DNA from: Aridibaculum aurantiacum
GTDB lineage: Bacteria; Bacteroidota; Bacteroidia; Chitinophagales; Chitinophagaceae
NCBI RefSeq assembly: GCF_017355875.1
Contig: NZ_JAFEWC010000003.1
Location: 687,001 to 751,000, forward strand
Length of the DNA: 64,000 bases
Reading direction: 5' to 3'
Of the stretch, positions 44,152 through 51,357 are shown piece after piece. The notes below the pieces were generated by a model. That model saw only the letters and a program-made list of their open reading frames with translations. It was not told where the DNA came from and did not search any database. The position numbers were made by a program, and so were the translations under genes. Every line of letters starts with the position of its first letter. The stretch's first letter is position 1.

Positions 44152-47100
44152 ATGTCATACCTGAAGCTGCTTTTCATCTTAATATTGATGATGTGCTGCT
44201 TTCAGGATAAAGCAATGGCGCAGGTACAGAACTACTTCGAATATGAAGAGGTATCTGTTGCTATGCATGTACCACGCATAGGACACAAAGAAATTCCTGC
44301 TGTAGTGCAGGGTCAAACCATCTTCCTTTCTTTTTCTGCAGTATTTGATTTCCTGAGATTAAAGAATAATGTTTCTCCCCATTTTGATTCTATATCCGGT
44401 TTTTTTATCCATCCGAAGTCTCGGTACCTGGTCAACAGGCAGATGAATCACATCATCTATGAAGATGTTGTTTACAACCTGAAGCCAAACACCCTCTTAC
44501 GTACTGAATCTGACCTCTATCTTCGTTCTGATTATTTTGGTGAGATCTTTGGTCTTGCCTGCAACTTTAACTTCCGCAGCCTTGCAGTTACTCTTGATAC
44601 CAAAGTTGATTTGCCAGCTATTCGCGAGATGCAGCAAGAGCAGATGCGCAAGAATATCGCATGGTTAAAAAATAAAGTGACAGCAGATACGGTTGCAGCA
44701 AGAAGCCCCAGATCCTTTAGATTAGGAATGCTTGATTACGGCTTCTATGGAATGCAAGAATCTCATAGAGGTAGTTTCAACCGGTTTAACCTGAGCGCAG
44801 GCGCTAACATCTTTGGTGGTGAAGCGAATGTGCAGCTGTGGTATAGTGATCGTGATGGCTTAGACAGGCGACAACAATTCTACCGATGGCGAATGGTAAA
44901 TAACCAGAGTAAGCTGGTCAAACAACTTAGTATTGGGCGGGTGATGTCGCAACCAACTTCTACTGTATTCGCGCCAATAAATGGTATACAGATCAGCAAT
45001 ACCCCAACTACCTATCGAAAGTCGTTTGGTAGTTATCGTCTCAACTATACAATAGAGCCAGAATGGACGGTGGAGTTATATGTAAACAATATTTTGATCA
45101 ATTACACCAAGTCGGATGCATCCGGCTTTTTCAGTTTTGATGTACCACTGGTTTATGGAAACACAGTAGTAACGCTCCGTGCGTATGGACCTTATGGTGA
45201 AGAGCGTGTAAGGGAAGAAACCATCAATATTCCTTTCAACTTTCTCCCTGTTCATGAACTGGAATATAATCTTTCGGCTGGTATTGTAGATGATGATAAG
45301 GGAACAAAGTTCTCACGAGCAAATATCAATTATGGCTTTACCAGGCGTGTAACTGTTGGTGCAGGTGTAGAATATATGTCCTCTGTTTATCCTCGATCAG
45401 TAATGCCTTTTGTGAATGTGTCTGCCAGGTTCGGCAAAAACATTTTAGTAAATGCAGAACACATGGCAGGTGTACGAACAAAAGGATATTTGAGTTATCG
45501 TTTGCCTTCAGCTTTCCAGTTAGAACTGGATTATACGAAATATGAAAAGGGGCAAACTGCAGTTAACGTAAACTTTTTTGAAGAGCGCAAAGCGGGCTTT
45601 TCATACATGCTTCGTACAAAGAAATTTGCAGGTTTTACCAAACTTGCAGTTGTTCAGCATGTGTTTCCAAAGCATCAACAAATGCAGGGAGAATGGGTAG
45701 TTTCGGGTGTTGTCGCAGGTGTCAGTTCTAATCTTACTACTACCGCCGTTGTGCCGCAGGATCTAAAGCCATGGATCAACACAAACCTGTCTCTTAATTT
45801 CAGACTGCCTGCAGCCATTCGTTTTTCTCCACAAGTCCGCTACGATTTTCGTGAAAAAGCATTCACTTCCATCAGAACAGAATTTGAGAAAAGGGTGACG
45901 AAAAATGCATTCGCTACATTTGCTTATCAACATGGTCAGGCCGAAGCAGGAACATCATTTTCTTTTGGCTTCCGATACAACTTTTCCTTTGCCCAGGTGG
46001 CTATCCTGTCTCGCAAGCTCAACAACGACATGATCAACCAGCAGACCATTCGTGGTAGTGTACTTTTTGATGATAAGACCAAAGTTGTTCGTTTCCGCGA
46101 ACAATCAAGTGTTGGTAGAGGAGCCGTTACTGTCATACCTTTCATTGACTTGAACGCTAATGGGAAACGCGACAAAGGGGAACCAAGAGTGGCAGGTCTT
46201 AAGCTTCATGTAAATGGAGGAAGAGTAGAGAAGAATACCAAAGATACATCAGTTACCATCCTGGGGCTGGAGCCATATACAGAGTACCTGATAGAATGTA
46301 ATCCAAACAGCTTTGATAACATTAGCTGGCGGATACAGAAGCCCAACATACAGGTGACTGTAGAGCCAAATCTATTCAAACTAGTGGAAGTACCAATATT
46401 GATAGCAGGTGAGGTATCGGGTAATGTTTACCTGGATAAGAAACGTAACGGTGGTATAGTTGGTATAGGAAGAATGTTTGTGAACATTTACAAGAATGAT
46501 ACTACACTGGTAGCCAAAACACTTACTGAACCTGATGGTTACTTCAGTTACCTAGGTCTGTCGCCTGGTGATTATTCTGCCGCTATTGATGTGGAGCAAA
46601 TGGCGAAGCTGAACTTCTGTTGCCCCCAGGTGCATTCGTTCAGCATCAAGCCAACTTTAGATGGAGATATAGCAGATGGTATCGATTTCAACATCACATC
46701 ATGGGATACTATTCCTCCAGTACCAGTGATAATAGTGCCACCACCTGCACCTGTTGTTGTGAAAGATACAGTAGCTAAACCTAAGCCTGTAGTAAAAGAA
46801 CCTAAGTATACCATTGTAGGTTTTATACCAGCTCCAGCTAAAGCAAATAAAGAAGTGGCACAACCTGCAGCTTCTAATGCACCTGGTGTTATAACAGGCA
46901 GAAAGCAAGCAAAAGTCAATATCACTTCATCAGGTCCGGGAGTTAGATCACAGCAGGCAACTGCTCCTGTAAAAGATGTTAGGAATAAGCAAGCAGAAAC
47001 CTCTGTAAGAAATGGATTACAAAACAGCAACCATACAAGCAGAACAATAAAACCTCAATCCCCAACTACACCAGTAGCTCAACCGCCGGTAGAGGAAGAG

Positions 47101-47352
47101 GTAAAGCAACAGCGTATTCCACTACGTACAAAAGCCAAAGCTGCCATTGATAATGCCGGTAGTGTTAATGGACGTTCTGCTACAAGTGCCCCAAAAATTC
47201 AAGCCAAAAAATCTACTGTTGGTCGTGGTAATGGTACTAGCAGAGGAGCAGCAAATGCAGCAGATACCAGTGAAAAAGAAAATCTTGAAGACAAAGCAAA
47301 GCCAGCAGTTGAGAAGATAAACAAGGTAAAGGCGCTCTTCTTTCAGTTATAA
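44152..47352 (+). CDS. Usher-like outer-membrane protein with SdrD-B-like tail
   Basis: 1066 residues. Signal peptide (LKLLFILILMMCCFQDKAMAQ). N-terminal domain at about 30-165 (QGQTIFLSFSAVFDFLRL; YLRSDYFGEIFGLAC) of the kind seen in non-classical ushers. A beta-barrel of about 180-640 is interrupted near 300-360 by a plug-like domain: WTVELYVNNILINYTKSDAS, GFFSFDVPLVYGNTVVTLRA and YGPYGEER, the hallmark of FimD-type ushers. Two SdrD-B/carboxypeptidase-regulatory-like domains follow: PFIDLNANGKRDKGEP near 664 and VSGNVYLDKKRNGG near 757. About 210 Pro/Lys/Ala-rich, probably disordered residues close the chain. Its expected role is export and assembly of DUF4402 subunits. Confidence 0.8.
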   Translation: MSYLKLLFILILMMCCFQDKAMAQVQNYFEYEEVSVAMHVPRIGHKEIPAVVQGQTIFLSFSAVFDFLRLKNNVSPHFDSISGFFIHPKSRYLVNRQMNHIIYEDVVYNLKPNTLLRTESDLYLRSDYFGEIFGLACNFNFRSLAVTLDTKVDLPAIREMQQEQMRKNIAWLKNKVTADTVAARSPRSFRLGMLDYGFYGMQESHRGSFNRFNLSAGANIFGGEANVQLWYSDRDGLDRRQQFYRWRMVNNQSKLVKQLSIGRVMSQPTSTVFAPINGIQISNTPTTYRKSFGSYRLNYTIEPEWTVELYVNNILINYTKSDASGFFSFDVPLVYGNTVVTLRAYGPYGEERVREETINIPFNFLPVHELEYNLSAGIVDDDKGTKFSRANINYGFTRRVTVGAGVEYMSSVYPRSVMPFVNVSARFGKNILVNAEHMAGVRTKGYLSYRLPSAFQLELDYTKYEKGQTAVNVNFFEERKAGFSYMLRTKKFAGFTKLAVVQHVFPKHQQMQGEWVVSGVVAGVSSNLTTTAVVPQDLKPWINTNLSLNFRLPAAIRFSPQVRYDFREKAFTSIRTEFEKRVTKNAFATFAYQHGQAEAGTSFSFGFRYNFSFAQVAILSRKLNNDMINQQTIRGSVLFDDKTKVVRFREQSSVGRGAVTVIPFIDLNANGKRDKGEPRVAGLKLHVNGGRVEKNTKDTSVTILGLEPYTEYLIECNPNSFDNISWRIQKPNIQVTVEPNLFKLVEVPILIAGEVSGNVYLDKKRNGGIVGIGRMFVNIYKNDTTLVAKTLTEPDGYFSYLGLSPGDYSAAIDVEQMAKLNFCCPQVHSFSIKPTLDGDIADGIDFNITSWDTIPPVPVIIVPPPAPVVVKDTVAKPKPVVKEPKYTIVGFIPAPAKANKEVAQPAASNAPGVITGRKQAKVNITSSGPGVRSQQATAPVKDVRNKQAETSVRNGLQNSNHTSRTIKPQSPTTPVAQPPVEEEVKQQRIPLRTKAKAAIDNAGSVNGRSATSAPKIQAKKSTVGRGNGTSRGAANAADTSEKENLEDKAKPAVEKINKVKALFFQL

Positions 47353-47837
47353 TTGATCATTACTTCAAAAGGTTGTGAGGGTATGTATACGCCCGGCACC
47401 TGGTTGGGATTTACTTTTAGCGTAGCGCCAATAGATACTTTCTGTGTATCGTAAGGAGTTGCAGGATCAGCAGCGGAATGTATATTGAATGAACAGATCA
47501 GCATTGCTTCCTGCCCATCTTCCCGTACAATCATGCATTCCTGCGGTAGACTTATAACATGATCATTGGTGCTGCCATACACCCTGAAGCTAGCCGCTTC
47601 CACTGCACGAACATCTTTTCCCGTAGTTACTCCTCCATGAACAATGATTTGATTGAAAGGCGTAACAGTGATTTCACCAGGTTGTTTATTACTGCTAAAC
47701 TTTCCAAAGTTCAGTTCAGCTTCTTTAGAAGTGCCAACTACTGATATAATATTGGCTGATGCAGTAGCAGTAGTATGTTGCGCATTCACTTTGTGTAAGC
47801 ACAATAGTAGCATACTGACAAAGAAAATTTTTGCCAT
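47343..47837 (-). CDS. DUF4402 pilin-like protein 3 (convergent)
   Basis: 164 residues: signal peptide (IFFVSMLLLCLHKVNAQ), then ATASANIISVVGTSKEAELNFGKF, ITVTPFNQIIVHGGV, a non-canonical middle with two cysteines (ECMIVREDGQEAMLICSF) and the standard ending VSIGATLKVNPNQVPGVY...FEVMINYN. The last 10 nt overlap the 3' end of the usher gene on the opposite strand. It differs from the other two by the Cys pair, so it may be a disulfide-stabilised minor or alternative subunit under separate control (inference). Confidence 0.85.
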   Translation of the reverse strand: MAKIFFVSMLLLCLHKVNAQHTTATASANIISVVGTSKEAELNFGKFSSNKQPGEITVTPFNQIIVHGGVTTGKDVRAVEAASFRVYGSTNDHVISLPQECMIVREDGQEAMLICSFNIHSAADPATPYDTQKVSIGATLKVNPNQVPGVYIPSQPFEVMINYN

Positions 47838-48052
47838 AGCAGGTACGGATTAGGTTCTTTTATAAGATGTAAGCCAAAAAGAATAAAGTTGCATAATAAC
47901 TAGTCTTCATATACTTTCTCTTCAAAGCCTATATATGTGAATAACTATTGCAGTATCGTATGATCATTGAGTTTGTTTTCCACCGATAACTTATAGAAAT
48001 ATTAAAAAATGCTGTGCTGCCTTATATCACTTCTCTGCCATTTCGTAACTAT

Positions 48053-48060
48053 TATCTTTG
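48053..48060 (+). promoter_or_regulatory. -7 box TATCTTTG of the OmpA-like gene
   Basis: Exact TAnnTTTG match 53 nt before ATG 48114. It lies inside the longer open frame that begins at 48009, which argues for the downstream start codon. Confidence 0.6.
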
Positions 48061-48113
48061 GCCGAATCCAAATCAACTGGTTGCAAACCATTTACTCACT
48101 AAACTTACCATTC

Positions 48114-48995
48114 ATGAAAATCACACACGTTGTAGTAGCAATAGCTTTTGCCGGTTCTATGGCATCATGCGTAAGCAAAAAGAAAATGCAGCAGGAGCAA
48201 GCACGTTTCCAGGAGTTGAATACTTTTTATATCAATACCCAAAAGGACCTGGAAAAATGCCGTGAAGAGGCTGAAGCAAATCTGCAGGCTGCCAACAGGC
48301 GCAAAGCACAGTACGAACTTGAGATCGATAACCTGAGCAAGCAGGTGGCTTTCCTGAAAGAGAATAACAACACAGTTATCAATCAACTGAAAGATCTTTC
48401 TGTAATTTCTACCACACAGGCTGAAAGTATTCGTAAGTCTTTAGAGAACATTGGTTCTAAGGATAATTACATCCAGGAGTTGCAACGTGCTATGTCGCGC
48501 AAAGACTCGCTGAACATGGCGTTGGTAATGAACCTGAAGAGTGCGCTTAACGATATCAACGATACAGATATCGAGATCAAAGTAGAAAAGAGTGCAGTGT
48601 ATATTTCTATCTCTGATAAATTGTTATTCAAAAGCGGAAGCTACGACGTAACAGATCGCGCTTTGGGTGTACTGGGTAAAGTTGCGCAAGTATTGAATAG
48701 CAAGCCTGATATCGAATTTTTAGTAGAAGGCCATACCGATAATGTGCCAATCAAGAACAGCTGTATTGTTGACAACTGGGACCTGAGTGCTAAGCGTGCA
48801 ACGGCAGTTGTTCGTATTCTGCAAAATCAATACAGGATCGATCCTAAGCGTATGACAGCTGGTGGCCGTGGTGAATACATGCCGGTTCAAAGCAATGAGA
48901 CTGTACAAGGTAAAGCTGCTAACAGGCGTACACGCATTGTTATACTTCCACAGCTCGACCAGTTCTTCAAGTTGTTGGAGACTCCACAAGGTTAA
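48114..48995 (+). CDS. OmpA-family peptidoglycan-associated lipoprotein
   Basis: 293 residues. The lipobox FAGSMASCVSKKK directs lipidation. A long coiled coil (about 25-140: RFQELNTFYINTQKDLEKCR to QRAMSRKDSLNMA) precedes the C-terminal OmpA domain. That domain has SDKLLFKSGSYDVTDRALGVL, FLVEGHTDNVPIKNSC, NWDLSAKRATAVVRIL and RRTRIVILP, the peptidoglycan-binding signature. The protein tethers the outer membrane to the wall; the coiled coil recalls MotB-like or Pal-like spacers. ATG 48114 is chosen because a signal peptide starts there and a promoter box lies just upstream. Confidence 0.92.
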   Translation: MKITHVVVAIAFAGSMASCVSKKKMQQEQARFQELNTFYINTQKDLEKCREEAEANLQAANRRKAQYELEIDNLSKQVAFLKENNNTVINQLKDLSVISTTQAESIRKSLENIGSKDNYIQELQRAMSRKDSLNMALVMNLKSALNDINDTDIEIKVEKSAVYISISDKLLFKSGSYDVTDRALGVLGKVAQVLNSKPDIEFLVEGHTDNVPIKNSCIVDNWDLSAKRATAVVRILQNQYRIDPKRMTAGGRGEYMPVQSNETVQGKAANRRTRIVILPQLDQFFKLLETPQG

Positions 48996-49021
48996 TTTAT
49001 AGTTTGATGTATACTTAATTG

Positions 49022-49056
49022 AAATGTCACTGCTATAGCAGTGACATTTTTGTTTG
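49022..49056 (+). terminator. Intrinsic terminator, 12-bp perfect stem
   Basis: AAATGTCACTGC (49022-49033), loop TATA, GCAGTGACATTT (49038-49049), then a T-rich tail. It ends the OmpA-like transcript. Confidence 0.93.
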
Positions 49057-49131
49057 TTCTGTAAACTATAACAGCAGCCAGTTCATCAACTACTGCCAAT
49101 TTTACTTTTCTTTGCCCCGCAAACCCAGAGC

Positions 49132-50118
49132 ATGAGCAAAAAGAAAATCGCCTTTGTTACAGGCGGCTATAGTGGAGAAGCTGTTATCAGCTACAAGTCA
49201 GCCATCACTATAGAAAACAATATAGATCTTGATATATACGAGGTTTACAAAATAGATATCCATCCTACAGGTTGGTGGTTCGAACACGATGGTGAGGATT
49301 TACCTGTAGATAAAAATGATTTTTCCATAACTGTAGATGGAACTAAGATCACTTTTGATGCTGTTCTTATAGGCATTCATGGTACGCCCGGCGAAGATGG
49401 AAAATTGCAAGGCTACTTCGACCTGCTGAAGATCCCTTACACCAGTTGTAATGCCGCTACCTCTGCACTTACTTTTAATAAACGATATACTGTAGCAGTT
49501 GCTGCTTTTGGTGGAATAGCTGTTGCTAAAAGTTTGCACCTGTTCAAGCATTCTCCCGTTACTCCCGCTTATATATTGCAGCAGCTTGCTCTTCCTGTTT
49601 TTGTAAAACCAAATAACGGTGGTAGCAGCATCGGTATGAGCAAGGTAAATAATGCTGATGAGCTGGAAGGCGCCCTGGAAAAGGCTTTCAAGGAAGATGA
49701 CCAGGTGCTGGTAGAAGAATTCATAAAAGGAAGAGAGTTTACCATTGGTGTATTCAAAAGCAAAGGAGAGATCATCACATTGCCAATTACCGAGATCATA
49801 AGCAAAAAAGATTTCTTTGATTACGAGGCCAAATATGTAGCTGGTATGAGTGAAGAGATAACACCGGCGCAGGTTGATGAAAGTATAGCTGAAAAAGTAA
49901 GAGCGAATGCAAAACTTGCTTACCAGGTTTTGGATTGCCGGGGTATTGTGAGGATAGATTTTATTTACGACGAGCAAAAGGCAGTGCCTTATATGCTGGA
50001 GATAAATACAGTACCTGGCCAAAGTGAAGCCAGCATTGTACCGCAGCAGGTAAGAGCAATGGGCTGGACGATGAAGCAGTTTTATACAGCGCTTATAGAA
50101 GAATGTTTCAATTATTAA
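49132..50118 (+). CDS. ddl: D-alanine--D-alanine ligase
   Basis: ATP-grasp ligase making the D-Ala-D-Ala dipeptide for peptidoglycan. Landmarks: IAFVTGGYSGEAVISYKSA, GIHGTPGEDGKLQGYFDLL, YTSCNAATSALTFNKRYT, PVFVKPNNGGSSIGMSKV, LVEEFIKGREFTIGVF, and the metal-binding EINTVPGQSEASIVP. The length of 328 residues is standard. It heads a three-gene run with the PASTA and rhodanese genes (31-nt and 12-nt gaps), suggesting one cell-wall-related operon. Confidence 0.95.
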   Translation: MSKKKIAFVTGGYSGEAVISYKSAITIENNIDLDIYEVYKIDIHPTGWWFEHDGEDLPVDKNDFSITVDGTKITFDAVLIGIHGTPGEDGKLQGYFDLLKIPYTSCNAATSALTFNKRYTVAVAAFGGIAVAKSLHLFKHSPVTPAYILQQLALPVFVKPNNGGSSIGMSKVNNADELEGALEKAFKEDDQVLVEEFIKGREFTIGVFKSKGEIITLPITEIISKKDFFDYEAKYVAGMSEEITPAQVDESIAEKVRANAKLAYQVLDCRGIVRIDFIYDEQKAVPYMLEINTVPGQSEASIVPQQVRAMGWTMKQFYTALIEECFNY

Positions 50119-50148
50119 ATTATTTTCAACCAATAGAAAAACAATAAC

Positions 50149-50970
50149 GTGTTTAAATTCCTTACGCATAGACCACTTTGGGTAAACATTTTGGTGGTGC
50201 TCATTTTGTCGGCTTTGCTGGTATTGTTATTTTTTGGCTCGCTCGATTACCTTACTAAACATGGTCAGTATGCCAATGTTCCATCGGTAGTGGGTAAGAA
50301 TGTAGATGCTGCAAGGCAGGTACTGGAAGCGCAGGGATTTGAAGTAGAGATACAGGATAGTATCTATGTAGACACGCTTCCTAAGCTTGCTGTTATCAAG
50401 CAAACGCCTGATGGTGGCGCACAAGTAAAAGTGAACCGCACCATTTACTTAACTATCAACCGGGCACAACCGCCTCTTGTAGAAATGCCTAATCTTGTTG
50501 GTTTTTCTATCCGCAATGCCGAAATGTACCTGGAGAACCTGGGGCTGCACATGGGCGATACTACCTTCAGGCCAGATATTGCTAAAAATGCGGTTTTAGA
50601 ACAACTATATAATGGTGAACCTATAGCAGCAGGAACCAAGATCTTCATGGGAAGTTCTATCAGTTTTGTATTGGGTGATGGCGTAGGAAATACAGAGCTT
50701 TCTGTACCTGATCTTATCAACAAGCGCTATTCAGAAGCACGTTCATTGTTGCGTAGCATGAATATCAATCATACTATAGTTCCTGACCTGAATGTGACGG
50801 ATACTGCCAATGCATTTATTTACCGCCAAAGTCCAACACAGTATACCGAAGTTGTACCTGGTGAAAAGCAATACAACCGTATAAAGCCTGGCCAGAACAT
50901 TGACCTGTGGCTAAGCACCACGCCGGCTGTAGTAGATAGTACAAAAGCAAATGTTCCTGAATTACCTTAA
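50149..50970 (+). CDS. Membrane-anchored PASTA-repeat protein
   Basis: 273 residues without a kinase domain. A short cytoplasmic start (GTG at 50149), one membrane helix (WVNILVVLILSALLVLLFFGS), then three PASTA domains: NVPSVVGKNVDAARQVLEAQ, EMPNLVGFSIRNAEMYLENL and SVPDLINKRYSEARSLLRSM. PASTA modules bind muropeptides or lipid II. The placement directly after ddl supports a role in peptidoglycan sensing or assembly. In Bacteroidota such kinase-free PASTA proteins are known but not assigned a mechanism. Confidence 0.9.
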   Translation: MFKFLTHRPLWVNILVVLILSALLVLLFFGSLDYLTKHGQYANVPSVVGKNVDAARQVLEAQGFEVEIQDSIYVDTLPKLAVIKQTPDGGAQVKVNRTIYLTINRAQPPLVEMPNLVGFSIRNAEMYLENLGLHMGDTTFRPDIAKNAVLEQLYNGEPIAAGTKIFMGSSISFVLGDGVGNTELSVPDLINKRYSEARSLLRSMNINHTIVPDLNVTDTANAFIYRQSPTQYTEVVPGEKQYNRIKPGQNIDLWLSTTPAVVDSTKANVPELP

Positions 50971-50982
50971 AACTACTTTCTT

Positions 50983-51291
50983 ATGAATCATATTACTGTA
51001 GAAGAGCTGAAAGCCCGTATAGATGCGGGAGAAAATATTAACCTGCTAGATGTTCGCGAAGATGCTGAACGTGCAGATTTTCATATTGGCGGCACGCACT
51101 TTAGGTTGCGCCGTATTCAAGACATGGCCATAGAAGATATTGAAGACCTGAAAGAGGAAGAAGTGATCTGCTATTGCCGTAGCGGCCAGCGTAGCCAGAT
51201 GGCGTGTCTAATGCTCGAGCATATGGGCTTTAAGAATACAGTGAATGTAACGGGTGGAATAATGGATTGGGAAGCAAAGTATGGTAGGTAA
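50983..51291 (+). CDS. Single-domain rhodanese-like protein
   Basis: 102 residues, cytosolic. Rhodanese landmarks: NLLDVREDAERADFHIGG, active-site loop CYCRSGQRS with catalytic Cys65, and NVTGGIMDWE at the end. The enzyme moves sulfane sulfur. It starts 12 nt after the PASTA gene and shares its terminator, although no functional tie to cell wall is obvious. Confidence 0.92.
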   Translation: MNHITVEELKARIDAGENINLLDVREDAERADFHIGGTHFRLRRIQDMAIEDIEDLKEEEVICYCRSGQRSQMACLMLEHMGFKNTVNVTGGIMDWEAKYGR

Positions 51292-51311
51292 TATCAAACT
51301 TTCAAGTATAT

Positions 51312-51341
51312 AAAAAGGCCGGAGAATATCCGGCCTTTTTT
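51312..51341. terminator. Bidirectional terminator, 12-bp stem
   Basis: AAAAAGGCCGGA (51312-51323), loop GAATA, TCCGGCCTTTTT (51329-51340). It lies between the ddl operon (+) and the TonB receptor (-) and works in both directions. Confidence 0.93.
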
Positions 51342-51357
51342 ATTGATTGGGGGGAAA

